Assembly: GCA_020025595.1 (NCBI GenBank)
Contig: JAHHRV010000002.1
Location: forward strand, 1 to 64,000
Length of the DNA stretch: 64,000 nt
From: Oscillospiraceae bacterium
GTDB taxonomy: Bacteria > Bacillota > Clostridia > Oscillospirales > Oscillospiraceae
Reading direction: 5' to 3'
Shown: positions 46,052 to 52,362 of the stretch, piece by piece
Layout: every line of letters begins with the position of its first letter
Numbering within the stretch: position 1 is the stretch's first letter
The notes under the pieces: model-generated
The model's database searches: none
The model's input: only the letters and a program-made list of their open reading frames with translations
What the model was told of the DNA's origin: nothing
Position numbers and translations under genes: made by a program

Positions 46052-47596
46052 TTGTATAGTGTACTTTTGGTAGACGATGAAGAAATGGTCACACAGGGCC
46101 TCAGCCGCTTTGTTCCCTGGGCCGACATCGGCTACGAGGTTGCCGGAACCGCCACAAGCGTTGCCCGGGCTCTGACTTTTCTGGAAAACCATCCCGTGGA
46201 TCTGGTCATCACCGATATTCAGATGCCCATTCAAAACGGCATCGACCTGCTCCGCATTCTGAAAGAGCAGTACCCCAAAATCAAAACAATCATCCTGTCC
46301 GGCTACAGCGAGTTTTCCTATGCGCAGCAGGCTCTGCGCTTGGGGGCGCTGGATTATCTGACAAAGCCCGTCAATTTCGGCGCTATGAAGCAGCTGCTGG
46401 AAAAGGTGCGTGGAATTCTGGATGAGGAAAACAAGCACAGCAATTCCGATGATGACATTCAGGAAATGCTGGCACTTACGCTCATCATGAATTTCATCAA
46501 CGGCTACCCTTACGATGAAGAGCGGGCTGCTGTCTGTCTGGATGTGACGGCACCCATTGCTGTCATACATATGATTTCCAAAGGAAAAACCGCACTTGCA
46601 GACGATCTGATCGACACCTTCCGCCAGACCTTCCACCCTTGCCGCATCATGTCTCCCAGCAAGCACGAATTTCTGGCCGTATTGGAGCGCCCACAGGCTG
46701 CCCCCGACCTGCACACGCAGCTCGATTCCTTTATCGCGCAGCATTCAGGCCCCATTCAGCTATGCGCAGGCGTTTCTGAAACCCAGCCCGGATATGCACA
46801 GCTCCGGCTGGCCGCAAAGCAGGCATCCAAAGCCATGCACTATCAGAACGCCAGAAGCTCCGCCGGTGTGACTTTTTACGAGCAGGTGAAACAGATCTTC
46901 CTCAGTACCGGCGAACGGAACCCCAAAGAGGAAGCGGGAATCCGGGATCTGGTGGAAATGCTTTCCGTAGCAGAAAAGAGGCCGCAGATCCTTCCGCTGT
47001 TTACAAGCACCCTGTATGCTGTAGCAAACCGGCAGAATTCTTCCATCATTCAGGCCCAGCGCTTCTGCACAGAGCTTTTGGTTGAGATCGATGCCTCTAT
47101 CCAGAATCTGATGCTGCCGGATTATCCCCGCCATGTCCTACTGAGCGAGGCGCTGATTGAGGTTCTGGCAGCAGGAAGTCTGTCGGAAATCAATGCGTAC
47201 ATGACCCAGTATCTCCAGCAGCTGCTGGAACGGCTGCAGCAGCTGGACGAAACCAGAATGGCAGGAGAGCTGATTGACCGGGTCAAGAGCTATATCGGCA
47301 CTCATTTTGCAGAAAACCTGACTTTGAGCGTCCTTGCCGAAATTTTCTATGTCAGTCCGGTGTATCTGAGCCGATTGTTTAAGAAAAAGACCGGCACCAA
47401 TTTTGTCGAATATCTGACTGCGCTGCGAATTGAAAAAGCCAAGGAATTTCTGAGCGATCCGAATCTGAAGGTCTATCATGTGGCTGAAATGGTCGGATAT
47501 GAAAATCCCCGGTATTTTGCCCGCCTGTTCAAGGAAGCGACCGGAATGGTTCCTCAGGAATACCGGAATATGCTGACAAGCACAGAAGTTTCATAA
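46052..47596 (+). CDS. AraC-type response regulator, YesN type
   Basis: 514 aa. TTG start with AAAGGGGAGA 8 bases upstream. REC domain with VDDEE near residue 8, phospho-Asp 55 in VITDIQMP and Lys in YLTKPV; a middle helical region; and a C-terminal AraC double helix-turn-helix (ENLTLSVLAEIFYVSPVYLSRLFKKKTGTNFVEYLTALRIEKAKEFL...VAEMVGYENPRYFARLFKEATGMVPQEYR). Partner of the YesM-type kinase; probable activator of the solute-binding and permease operons inside the element (inference). Confidence 0.94.
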   Translation: MYSVLLVDDEEMVTQGLSRFVPWADIGYEVAGTATSVARALTFLENHPVDLVITDIQMPIQNGIDLLRILKEQYPKIKTIILSGYSEFSYAQQALRLGALDYLTKPVNFGAMKQLLEKVRGILDEENKHSNSDDDIQEMLALTLIMNFINGYPYDEERAAVCLDVTAPIAVIHMISKGKTALADDLIDTFRQTFHPCRIMSPSKHEFLAVLERPQAAPDLHTQLDSFIAQHSGPIQLCAGVSETQPGYAQLRLAAKQASKAMHYQNARSSAGVTFYEQVKQIFLSTGERNPKEEAGIRDLVEMLSVAEKRPQILPLFTSTLYAVANRQNSSIIQAQRFCTELLVEIDASIQNLMLPDYPRHVLLSEALIEVLAAGSLSEINAYMTQYLQQLLERLQQLDETRMAGELIDRVKSYIGTHFAENLTLSVLAEIFYVSPVYLSRLFKKKTGTNFVEYLTALRIEKAKEFLSDPNLKVYHVAEMVGYENPRYFARLFKEATGMVPQEYRNMLTSTEVS

Positions 47597-47610
47597 CCCC
47601 TATACAACAA

Positions 47611-47659
47611 AAATCCCTCGTTTCTGCGGTCTGGGCAGGAACGGAGGGATTTGTTTTTT
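47611..47659 (+). terminator. Terminator of the response regulator gene
   Basis: AAATCCCTC...TTCTGC / GCAGGAA..GAGGGATTT hairpin (two internal mismatches) with T6. It separates the cargo from the recombinase transcript. Confidence 0.75.
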
Positions 47660-47693
47660 CAGGCTGCGCCGCCGACTCTTGTAAATATCCCGT

Positions 47694-47722
47694 GCAATAA
47701 CACCACGGCGATTTCATATAGT
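47694..47722 (+). promoter_or_regulatory. Candidate mother-cell (SigE/SigK-like) promoter of the recombinase unit
   Basis: CATATAGT (47715-47722) matches the SigE -10 pattern CATACANT at all but one fixed position; the -35 region GCAATAA (47694-47700) is weak, 14 bases upstream. It lies 9 bases before the ribosome binding site. Mother-cell control is expected for excision but the match alone does not prove it. Confidence 0.35.
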
Positions 47723-47743
47723 TAGGAGAAGGAGGTGCTGCTG

Positions 47744-47920
47744 TTGAAAAGCAAAAAGTTCGTATATATCGGTGATTCCGTACCAGAACCCGACCCTGCC
47801 TTTCTGAAAAATCTGCAATCGGCGATTCTGCACGCCCTCAGGCGGCGCGGGATTCTGCCAGATGCTCAGGCTGAAGTATGCACCCTGAGCATCCACGATC
47901 ACGAGGCGGAATCCAGATGA
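47744..47920 (+). CDS. Small ORF coupled to the recombinase, candidate directionality factor
   Basis: 58 aa from TTG 47744, preceded by GAGAAGGAGG with good spacing. Sequence MKSKKFVYIGDSVPEPD followed by a helix AFLKNLQSAILHALRRRG. No known domain recognised. Its TGA overlaps the recombinase ATG (ATGA), so translation is coupled. Size, charge and position fit a recombination directionality factor such as SprB of the SPbeta system, but there is no visible sequence similarity that I can claim. Confidence 0.6.
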   Translation: MKSKKFVYIGDSVPEPDPAFLKNLQSAILHALRRRGILPDAQAEVCTLSIHDHEAESR

Positions 47921-49311
47921 GTACCAGCAGGTACGAACGAATGAACCGGCAGAGGCTGATTCCCCAGTCCAAAATACGGGTGGCAGCCTACTGCCGTGTC
48001 TCAACAGATCACGAAGACCAGGCCAACTCATTTGAAAGTCAGCAGCGCTATTTCCGTCAGTACATCGACCGGAATCCCGGCTGGCAGCTGTATGAGATTT
48101 TCGCAGACGAAGGCCTCTCCGGCACCAGCACGAAGAAGCGAAAGCAGTTCAACAGAATGATCGCCTGCGCCAAAAACGGGGACTTTGACCTGATTATTAC
48201 CAAGGAAATCTCCAGATTTGCCAGAAACACGCTGGACAGCATCTTTTTTACCCGGGATCTCAAAAAGCACGGTGTCGGTGTTATTTTCATGAATGATAAC
48301 ATCAACACACTGGATGGGGATGCCGAGCTGCGGCTTGCCATTATGTCCTCCATCGCTCAGGAAGAAAGCCGCAAGACTTCCGAACGGGTGAAATGGGGTC
48401 AGCGCCGCCAGATGGAGCAAGGGGTCGTGTTCGGGCGATCCATGCTGGGCTACGACATCCGGAACGGCAAAATGTACATCAATGAAGAAGGCGCCCAAAT
48501 TGTCCGGCTCATCTTCCACAAAGCCGCAGAGGAGGGGAAGGGCACCCGCGTCATCGCCCGGGAGCTTCAGGAAGCCGGTATTGCGCCTGTGCGTGCAATG
48601 CAGTGGCAAAGCAGCGTGATTTTAAGGATTCTGCGAAACGAAAAATACTGCGGTGATCTGGTACAGCGGAAAACATACACGCCGGACTACCTGTCCCACG
48701 ATAAAAAATACAACAAAGGGGAGGAAGATTTCATCATCCTGCAAAACCATCATCCGCCAATCATCTCCCGAGAGCTGTTCGAGCGAGCCAATCGGATTCT
48801 GGATGCCCGGGCTGTTTCTCAGGACGGCAAACCCAAATACAGCAAACGCTACCCGTTTTCCGGGAAAATAAAATGCGCCCGGTGCGGCTGCAGCTATGTT
48901 GCCCGGAGCAGAAAGCGAAAAGACGGAACCGTCTATCAGGCGTGGAGATGTCAGGAAGCAAACAAAAACGGACGGCCTCATATAGGTGCCGACGGGAATC
49001 AGATTGGCTGCAGCGGTCAGTCCATCCCGAATGAAGATGTCATCCGCATCATGCAGCTGGTGATAGACAGATTGCACTTTGACCATCAGAAATTCACCGA
49101 TGGTCTGTTACAGGCTCTGCAGGATGATTGCACCTTAGAACAGGAACAGGAAATCGAAGAAGAAATCCACACGCTTCTGGATGGAAAATCCCTGGGCGAA
49201 GAGTTTTATGCCGAATTGCTGGACAAAATGGTGATTGCAGAAGATGGGCAGGTTGATGTATATCTGAAGGATTTCCCGTTTCGGTGGCGCTGTCAGCGCA
49301 TCATCGAATAA
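47917..49311 (+). CDS. Large serine recombinase (SpoIVCA family)
   Basis: 464 aa. Resolvase domain with the nucleophile Ser29 in AAYCRVSTDHEDQ, SFESQQRYFRQYI, the Arg-containing TKEISRFARNTLD and MSSIAQEESRKTSERVKWG; Recombinase domain (GYDIRNGKMYINEEGAQIVRLIF...TRVIARELQEAGI...ILRNEKYCGD); zinc ribbon (CARCGCSY...WRCQEANKNG...GCSG); C-terminal coiled coil. Its 3' end is 32 bases from the attachment core next to the cotJC 5' segment, and it runs opposite to cotJ, mirroring spoIVCA in the Bacillus skin element. Predicted job: excise the element and rebuild cotJC in the mother cell. Confidence 0.94.
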   Translation: MSTSRYERMNRQRLIPQSKIRVAAYCRVSTDHEDQANSFESQQRYFRQYIDRNPGWQLYEIFADEGLSGTSTKKRKQFNRMIACAKNGDFDLIITKEISRFARNTLDSIFFTRDLKKHGVGVIFMNDNINTLDGDAELRLAIMSSIAQEESRKTSERVKWGQRRQMEQGVVFGRSMLGYDIRNGKMYINEEGAQIVRLIFHKAAEEGKGTRVIARELQEAGIAPVRAMQWQSSVILRILRNEKYCGDLVQRKTYTPDYLSHDKKYNKGEEDFIILQNHHPPIISRELFERANRILDARAVSQDGKPKYSKRYPFSGKIKCARCGCSYVARSRKRKDGTVYQAWRCQEANKNGRPHIGADGNQIGCSGQSIPNEDVIRIMQLVIDRLHFDHQKFTDGLLQALQDDCTLEQEQEIEEEIHTLLDGKSLGEEFYAELLDKMVIAEDGQVDVYLKDFPFRWRCQRIIE

Positions 49312-49325
49312 CACACCCCCTGCAC

Positions 49326-49535
49326 TCAGGCCTTTTCCGCTGCTTCTGTACCGATATCTGTCAGCAGGCCCTTCAGCTCGTCAAACGGCATACTGTAGCG
49401 CTGGGACAAATACCGCAGCGATGCACCAAGCTCTCCGTCCGGGCCGCCGTACTGACTGATGATCAGTGCTGCCAGTCTGGGATTGGGTTTATCGATTTTT
49501 ACCGGATACTGAAGCTTCTTTTCATACGAAAACAT
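49326..49535 (-). CDS. cotJC: Split cotJC, 5' segment (manganese catalase-like coat protein)
   Basis: 69 codons. Residues 1-64 match the N-terminus of CotJC (MFSYEKKLQYPVKI...GGPDGELGASLRYLSQRY...LLTDIGTE), including the first metal ligand Glu35. After GTE the frame reads AAEKA and stops, inside the element. The gene follows the cotJA-cotJB stop by 3 bases and has AGGAGG upstream, so it is expressed as the third gene of cotJ. Alone it lacks four of five metal ligands. The rest of the gene is at 34368-34781. Confidence 0.9.
   Translation of the reverse strand: MFSYEKKLQYPVKIDKPNPRLAALIISQYGGPDGELGASLRYLSQRYSMPFDELKGLLTDIGTEAAEKA
49332..49352. other. Attachment site at the cotJC 5' side of the element
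   Basis: Core CTTCTGTACC at 49343-49352; element-side arm 49332-49350; central CC at 49351-49352. Flanking base on the cotJC side is G (GATATCTG...), against T on the other junction, so the exact shared repeat is 10 bases. Confidence 0.88.
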
Positions 49536-49538
49536 AGA

Positions 49539-49997
49539 TTAATCCTCCTGATTTGCGCAGTATTCCCAAGGCCACGGATCGTCCAGCCACCGATATTCTC
49601 CCTCGCCGGGATGCATATGATTCAGCGGGCCATATTCTTCTTCATACTGTGCCCTGATCTTTCCATACATTTCCTGGTAGGCCCGGTAAAGCTCCAGAGC
49701 CTCATGGTCATCCCGATGTGTGTCCAGATACAGGGAAAGCTCCGTAATGGCAAAATTCAGCGTCTGTAACTGACTCAGCAGCGTATCGGGCTTTTCTTTT
49801 TGATTTGACATCCCCATAAACGGAAGATCCAGCCCCGGGAACATTGTGCCGCGAATCAAACCTCTTCTGGCTTCGTACTGGGGCGGATTTTCCTGCTGAA
49901 ATGGGACATACGGATTTGCCAAAGGCGCGCTGGCCGGCAGTACCCCGTTGCAGCCCTCCGGCTGCCGTTGAACCGGGCGCTTCATTCTTGGTTTCAA
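49539..49997 (-). CDS. Fused CotJA-CotJB spore coat protein
   Basis: 152 aa from TTG 49997, which has AGGAGG 9 bases upstream; the frame runs up to 50150 with no site. Residues about 20-62 match clostridial CotJA (PLANPYVPFQ...GLIRGTMFPGLDLPFMG). Residues 63-152 match CotJB (LLSQLQTLNFAITELSLYLDTHRDDHEALELYRAYQEMY...EEYGPLNH...WLDDPWPWE). No stop separates the two, so they make one chain, whereas the proteins are usually separate. The operon is cotJA/B-cotJC, divergent from cwlD. CotJ proteins act in mother-cell coat assembly. Confidence 0.85.
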   Translation of the reverse strand: MKPRMKRPVQRQPEGCNGVLPASAPLANPYVPFQQENPPQYEARRGLIRGTMFPGLDLPFMGMSNQKEKPDTLLSQLQTLNFAITELSLYLDTHRDDHEALELYRAYQEMYGKIRAQYEEEYGPLNHMHPGEGEYRWLDDPWPWEYCANQED

Positions 49998-50070
49998 AAC
50001 TACATTCCTCCTGAAAGAAAAGTCTGAACTGTCGTTCCTGGTCATTCTATGCATAAACGGAGCACCCGGT

Positions 50071-50098
50071 TCATAACCGCCCCGGACGAGCATAGAAT
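50071..50098 (+). promoter_or_regulatory. SigE-like promoter of cwlD, in the cwlD/cotJ divergent region
   Basis: TCATAAC (50071-50077), 13 bases, CATAGAAT (50091-50098): the -10 differs from CATACAHT at one position. A second CATAGAAT lies on the minus strand (50044-50051), suitably placed for cotJ, though no good -35 is seen for it. A CGGTT/AACCG inverted repeat lies between. Confidence 0.45.
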
Positions 50099-50116
50099 CT
50101 GTGGGAGGGGTGATTG

Positions 50117-50836
50117 ATGAAAGCAAGAGACTTTTTGAAGCGATATGCATATATTTATCTGTATGTGGTCAGTGCCTGCCTGCTGATCAGCTATTTTGTC
50201 GGCAACAGCGCACTCAGCGTCAGCAATCCGCAGTCCTTCACCATGCGGCCTGCACTGGTGATCGACGCAGGTCACGGAGGGATCGACGGCGGTACCACAT
50301 CCTGCACCGGCGTGCTGGAAAGCAAGTTCAATCTTGAGATTTCCAAACGACTGGACCGGCTTCTGTCGCTTCTGGGATATGAAACAGTGATGGTTCGCAC
50401 GGAGGATGTCAGCGTTGCAACTGAAGGCAATACCATTCGGGAGCAGAAGCGTTCTGACCTGAAAAACCGGGTAAATCTGGTAAACGGGATGAAAAATCCA
50501 ATCTATGTCAGCATCCATCAGAATTTCTACCCGGAAAGCCGCTATTCAGGGCCCCAGGTATTCTATGCTTCCTCCCAGGAAAGCAAGGATCTTGCCACGC
50601 TGATGCAGACAAATATGAACGAAGCTCTGACCGCATCCAGCAAACGGACCTGCAAAAAGTCTGACGGAGTGTATATCATGCAGCACATCGACTGCTGCGG
50701 TATCCTGATCGAGTGCGGATTTCTGTCCAATCCGGAGGAAGAAAGCAAGCTGAGGACCCCGGAATACCAAAAAAAGCTCTGCAGCGTCATCGCCGGGACT
50801 CTGGCAAATCACATAGAAAATGCGGCAGTCAAATGA
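50117..50836 (+). CDS. cwlD: N-acetylmuramoyl-L-alanine amidase CwlD (spore cortex)
   Basis: 239 aa zinc amidase (Amidase_3). Membrane helix or signal (about 12-31), then the zinc motif VIDAGHGGIDGG (His first ligand), Glu in GVLESKFNLEI, second His in YVSIHQNFY and catalytic Glu in GILIECGFLSNPEEE. CwlD strips peptide side chains so that muramic-delta-lactam can form in spore cortex; it is SigE/SigG-controlled in Bacillus. GGAGGGG lies 9 bases before ATG 50117. Monocistronic. Confidence 0.93.
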   Translation: MKARDFLKRYAYIYLYVVSACLLISYFVGNSALSVSNPQSFTMRPALVIDAGHGGIDGGTTSCTGVLESKFNLEISKRLDRLLSLLGYETVMVRTEDVSVATEGNTIREQKRSDLKNRVNLVNGMKNPIYVSIHQNFYPESRYSGPQVFYASSQESKDLATLMQTNMNEALTASSKRTCKKSDGVYIMQHIDCCGILIECGFLSNPEEESKLRTPEYQKKLCSVIAGTLANHIENAAVK

Positions 50837-50858
50837 CTGCCGCATTCTTTATTCTTTT
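50821..50858. terminator. Terminator between cwlD and aldehyde dehydrogenase
   Basis: TGCGGCAGTCA/TGACTGCCGCA hairpin overlapping the cwlD stop codon, then a T-rich tail; it abuts the convergent gene's stop. Confidence 0.8.
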
Positions 50859-52237
50859 CAGCGTAAAAACAGGCGAAGGAGCTTTTCATAGATTTTCTTG
50901 TACGGCTGGTAGCGCATGGGCAGATCCAGCCAGTTTTTCTTATCCACGATGGACTTCATATGAGAGAATGTGTCAAATCCGCATTTGCCGTGGTACGAGC
51001 CCATGCCGCTGGCTCCTACGCCGCCGAATCCCATGGCTGTGGTCGCAAGATGGATGATGGTATCATTGACACATCCACCGCCATAGCGCACATGCTGCGT
51101 CACATAGTCAACAGACGGCTGGTGGCGGCTAAATATATACAGCGCCAGAGGGGAATCCTTCTGCTGCAAATCCGATACCACCTCTTTCAGATCCGTAAAG
51201 GTCAGAATCGGCAGCACAGGGCCAAAAATCTCCTGTCCCATAACGGCATCATTCCAGGAAATACCGTCCAGAACCGTTGGCTCGATTTTCAACGAGGATT
51301 CTTCTGTTTTTCCGCCGAAAACCACCTTGTTCTCGTCTATCAGCGAACAGATTCGGTCAAAATGCTTCTTGCTGATGATCTTTCCATAGTCGGAATTCTC
51401 CAGCGGAGACTCGCCAAACTGATTTCTGATTTCCCGGGCAATCGCCTGAACCAGTTCTTCCTTTACAGAATCATGCACCCAGACATAGTCCGGAGCAACG
51501 CAGGTCTGTCCGCAGTTTAAGAATTTTCCGAACACGATTCGCTTGGCTGCCAGGTCAATTTTAGCCGTTTCGTCCACAATACAGGGGCTTTTTCCTCCAA
51601 GTTCGAGTGTCACAGGTGTCAAGTGTCTGGCGGCTTTCTCCATGACGACCTTGCCGACAGCCTGAGAGCCGGTGAAGAAGATGTAGTCAAATTTTCCATC
51701 CAGCAAAGCCTGATTTTCTGCCCGTCCGCCGGTAATGACTGCCACATATTCACTGCCATAGCACTGGCCGATCAGTTCCTGAATGACTCTGGAAGTGGCA
51801 GGGGAATAGGCACTGGGTTTGATGATCGCCGTGTTTCCGGCTGCCAGTGCATCCACCAACGGCCCCATGGTCAAAAGAAACGGATAGTTCCACGGGCTCA
51901 TGATCAGCACATTTCCGTATGGCTCCGGCTGGATATAGCTCTTTGCGGCAAACTGGTGCAGGGGAGTGGGCGCAGTCCTTGATCTGGACAGGCCATATGC
52001 ATACTTGATCATATACCGCAGCTCTTCCAGCACCAGCCCCACTTCGCACATATATCCTTCAAAGGCGCTCTTGCCCAGATCCTCACGCAATGCTGCGTTG
52101 ATCTTTTCTTCATTGGATTTGATTGTATTTTTTAGCCGCCGCAGCTGTTCCACCCGAAAGATCGGCGCAAGAGTCGCGCCGGAATGAAAGTAGCTGCGCT
52201 GTTTTTCTAATATCTCATGAATGGCTGCAGATTCCAT
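50858..52237 (-). CDS. Class 3-type aldehyde dehydrogenase
   Basis: 459 aa NAD(P)-dependent aldehyde dehydrogenase. MSPWNYPFLLTMGPLVDALAAGNTAIIKPSAYSP and FFTGSQAVGKVV form the cofactor site, ELGGKSPCIV carries the catalytic Glu and FLNCGQTCVAPDYV the nucleophile Cys. A basic, hydrophobic C-terminal tail (RYQPYKKIYEKLLRLFLR) suggests peripheral membrane binding, common in fatty-aldehyde enzymes of this class. AGGAGGA precedes the ATG by 9 bases. Monocistronic; substrate not determined. Confidence 0.93.
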   Translation of the reverse strand: MESAAIHEILEKQRSYFHSGATLAPIFRVEQLRRLKNTIKSNEEKINAALREDLGKSAFEGYMCEVGLVLEELRYMIKYAYGLSRSRTAPTPLHQFAAKSYIQPEPYGNVLIMSPWNYPFLLTMGPLVDALAAGNTAIIKPSAYSPATSRVIQELIGQCYGSEYVAVITGGRAENQALLDGKFDYIFFTGSQAVGKVVMEKAARHLTPVTLELGGKSPCIVDETAKIDLAAKRIVFGKFLNCGQTCVAPDYVWVHDSVKEELVQAIAREIRNQFGESPLENSDYGKIISKKHFDRICSLIDENKVVFGGKTEESSLKIEPTVLDGISWNDAVMGQEIFGPVLPILTFTDLKEVVSDLQQKDSPLALYIFSRHQPSVDYVTQHVRYGGGCVNDTIIHLATTAMGFGGVGASGMGSYHGKCGFDTFSHMKSIVDKKNWLDLPMRYQPYKKIYEKLLRLFLR

Positions 52238-52301
52238 GCCGATTCCTCCTTACATTTTTCTCATCATACCATGATTCCACTTGCTGCGCAATGGCAAATC
52301 C

Positions 52302-52330
52302 TTGACCCATCGAACAAATGTTGGTATAAT
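52302..52330 (+). promoter_or_regulatory. Strong SigA promoter of radA
   Basis: TTGACC (52302-52307), 17 bases, perfect TATAAT (52325-52330) with extended TGG. Confidence 0.8.
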
Positions 52331-52362
52331 CGTCTGCAGGAAATCAGAAGGAGTATTACCGT

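Larger units (their letters stand above)
34782..49350. mobile_element. Skin-type intervening element inside cotJC
   Basis: About 14.57 kb inserted in frame between the two parts of cotJC. Evidence seen: both halves of one gene on the same strand in the right order; a 10-base direct repeat at the two junctions; junction joining restores LTDIGTEELGHLE, the family consensus; inner ends together form a palindrome with central CC; a large serine recombinase next to the cotJ 5' half, in the opposite orientation to it, as spoIVCA is next to the sigK 5' half in Bacillus skin (known). Cargo: three small genes, GH123-like and GH110-like proteins, two ABC permeases, a solute-binding lipoprotein and a two-component system. 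No phage structural, replication or lysis genes were seen. Base composition resembles the flanks. Confidence 0.9.

Noticed and set aside
34782..49350. The region as an ordinary prophage
   Set aside because: No capsid, tail, terminase, lysis or phage replication genes are visible; the only mobile-element gene is the serine recombinase with its small coupled ORF.
34368..49535. The two cotJC pieces as two independent genes, or as a frameshifted catalase
   Set aside because: The regions outside the shared GTE codon have no catalase homology in any frame checked by eye, each piece lacks the exact part the other has, and both breaks fall on the same 10-base repeat.
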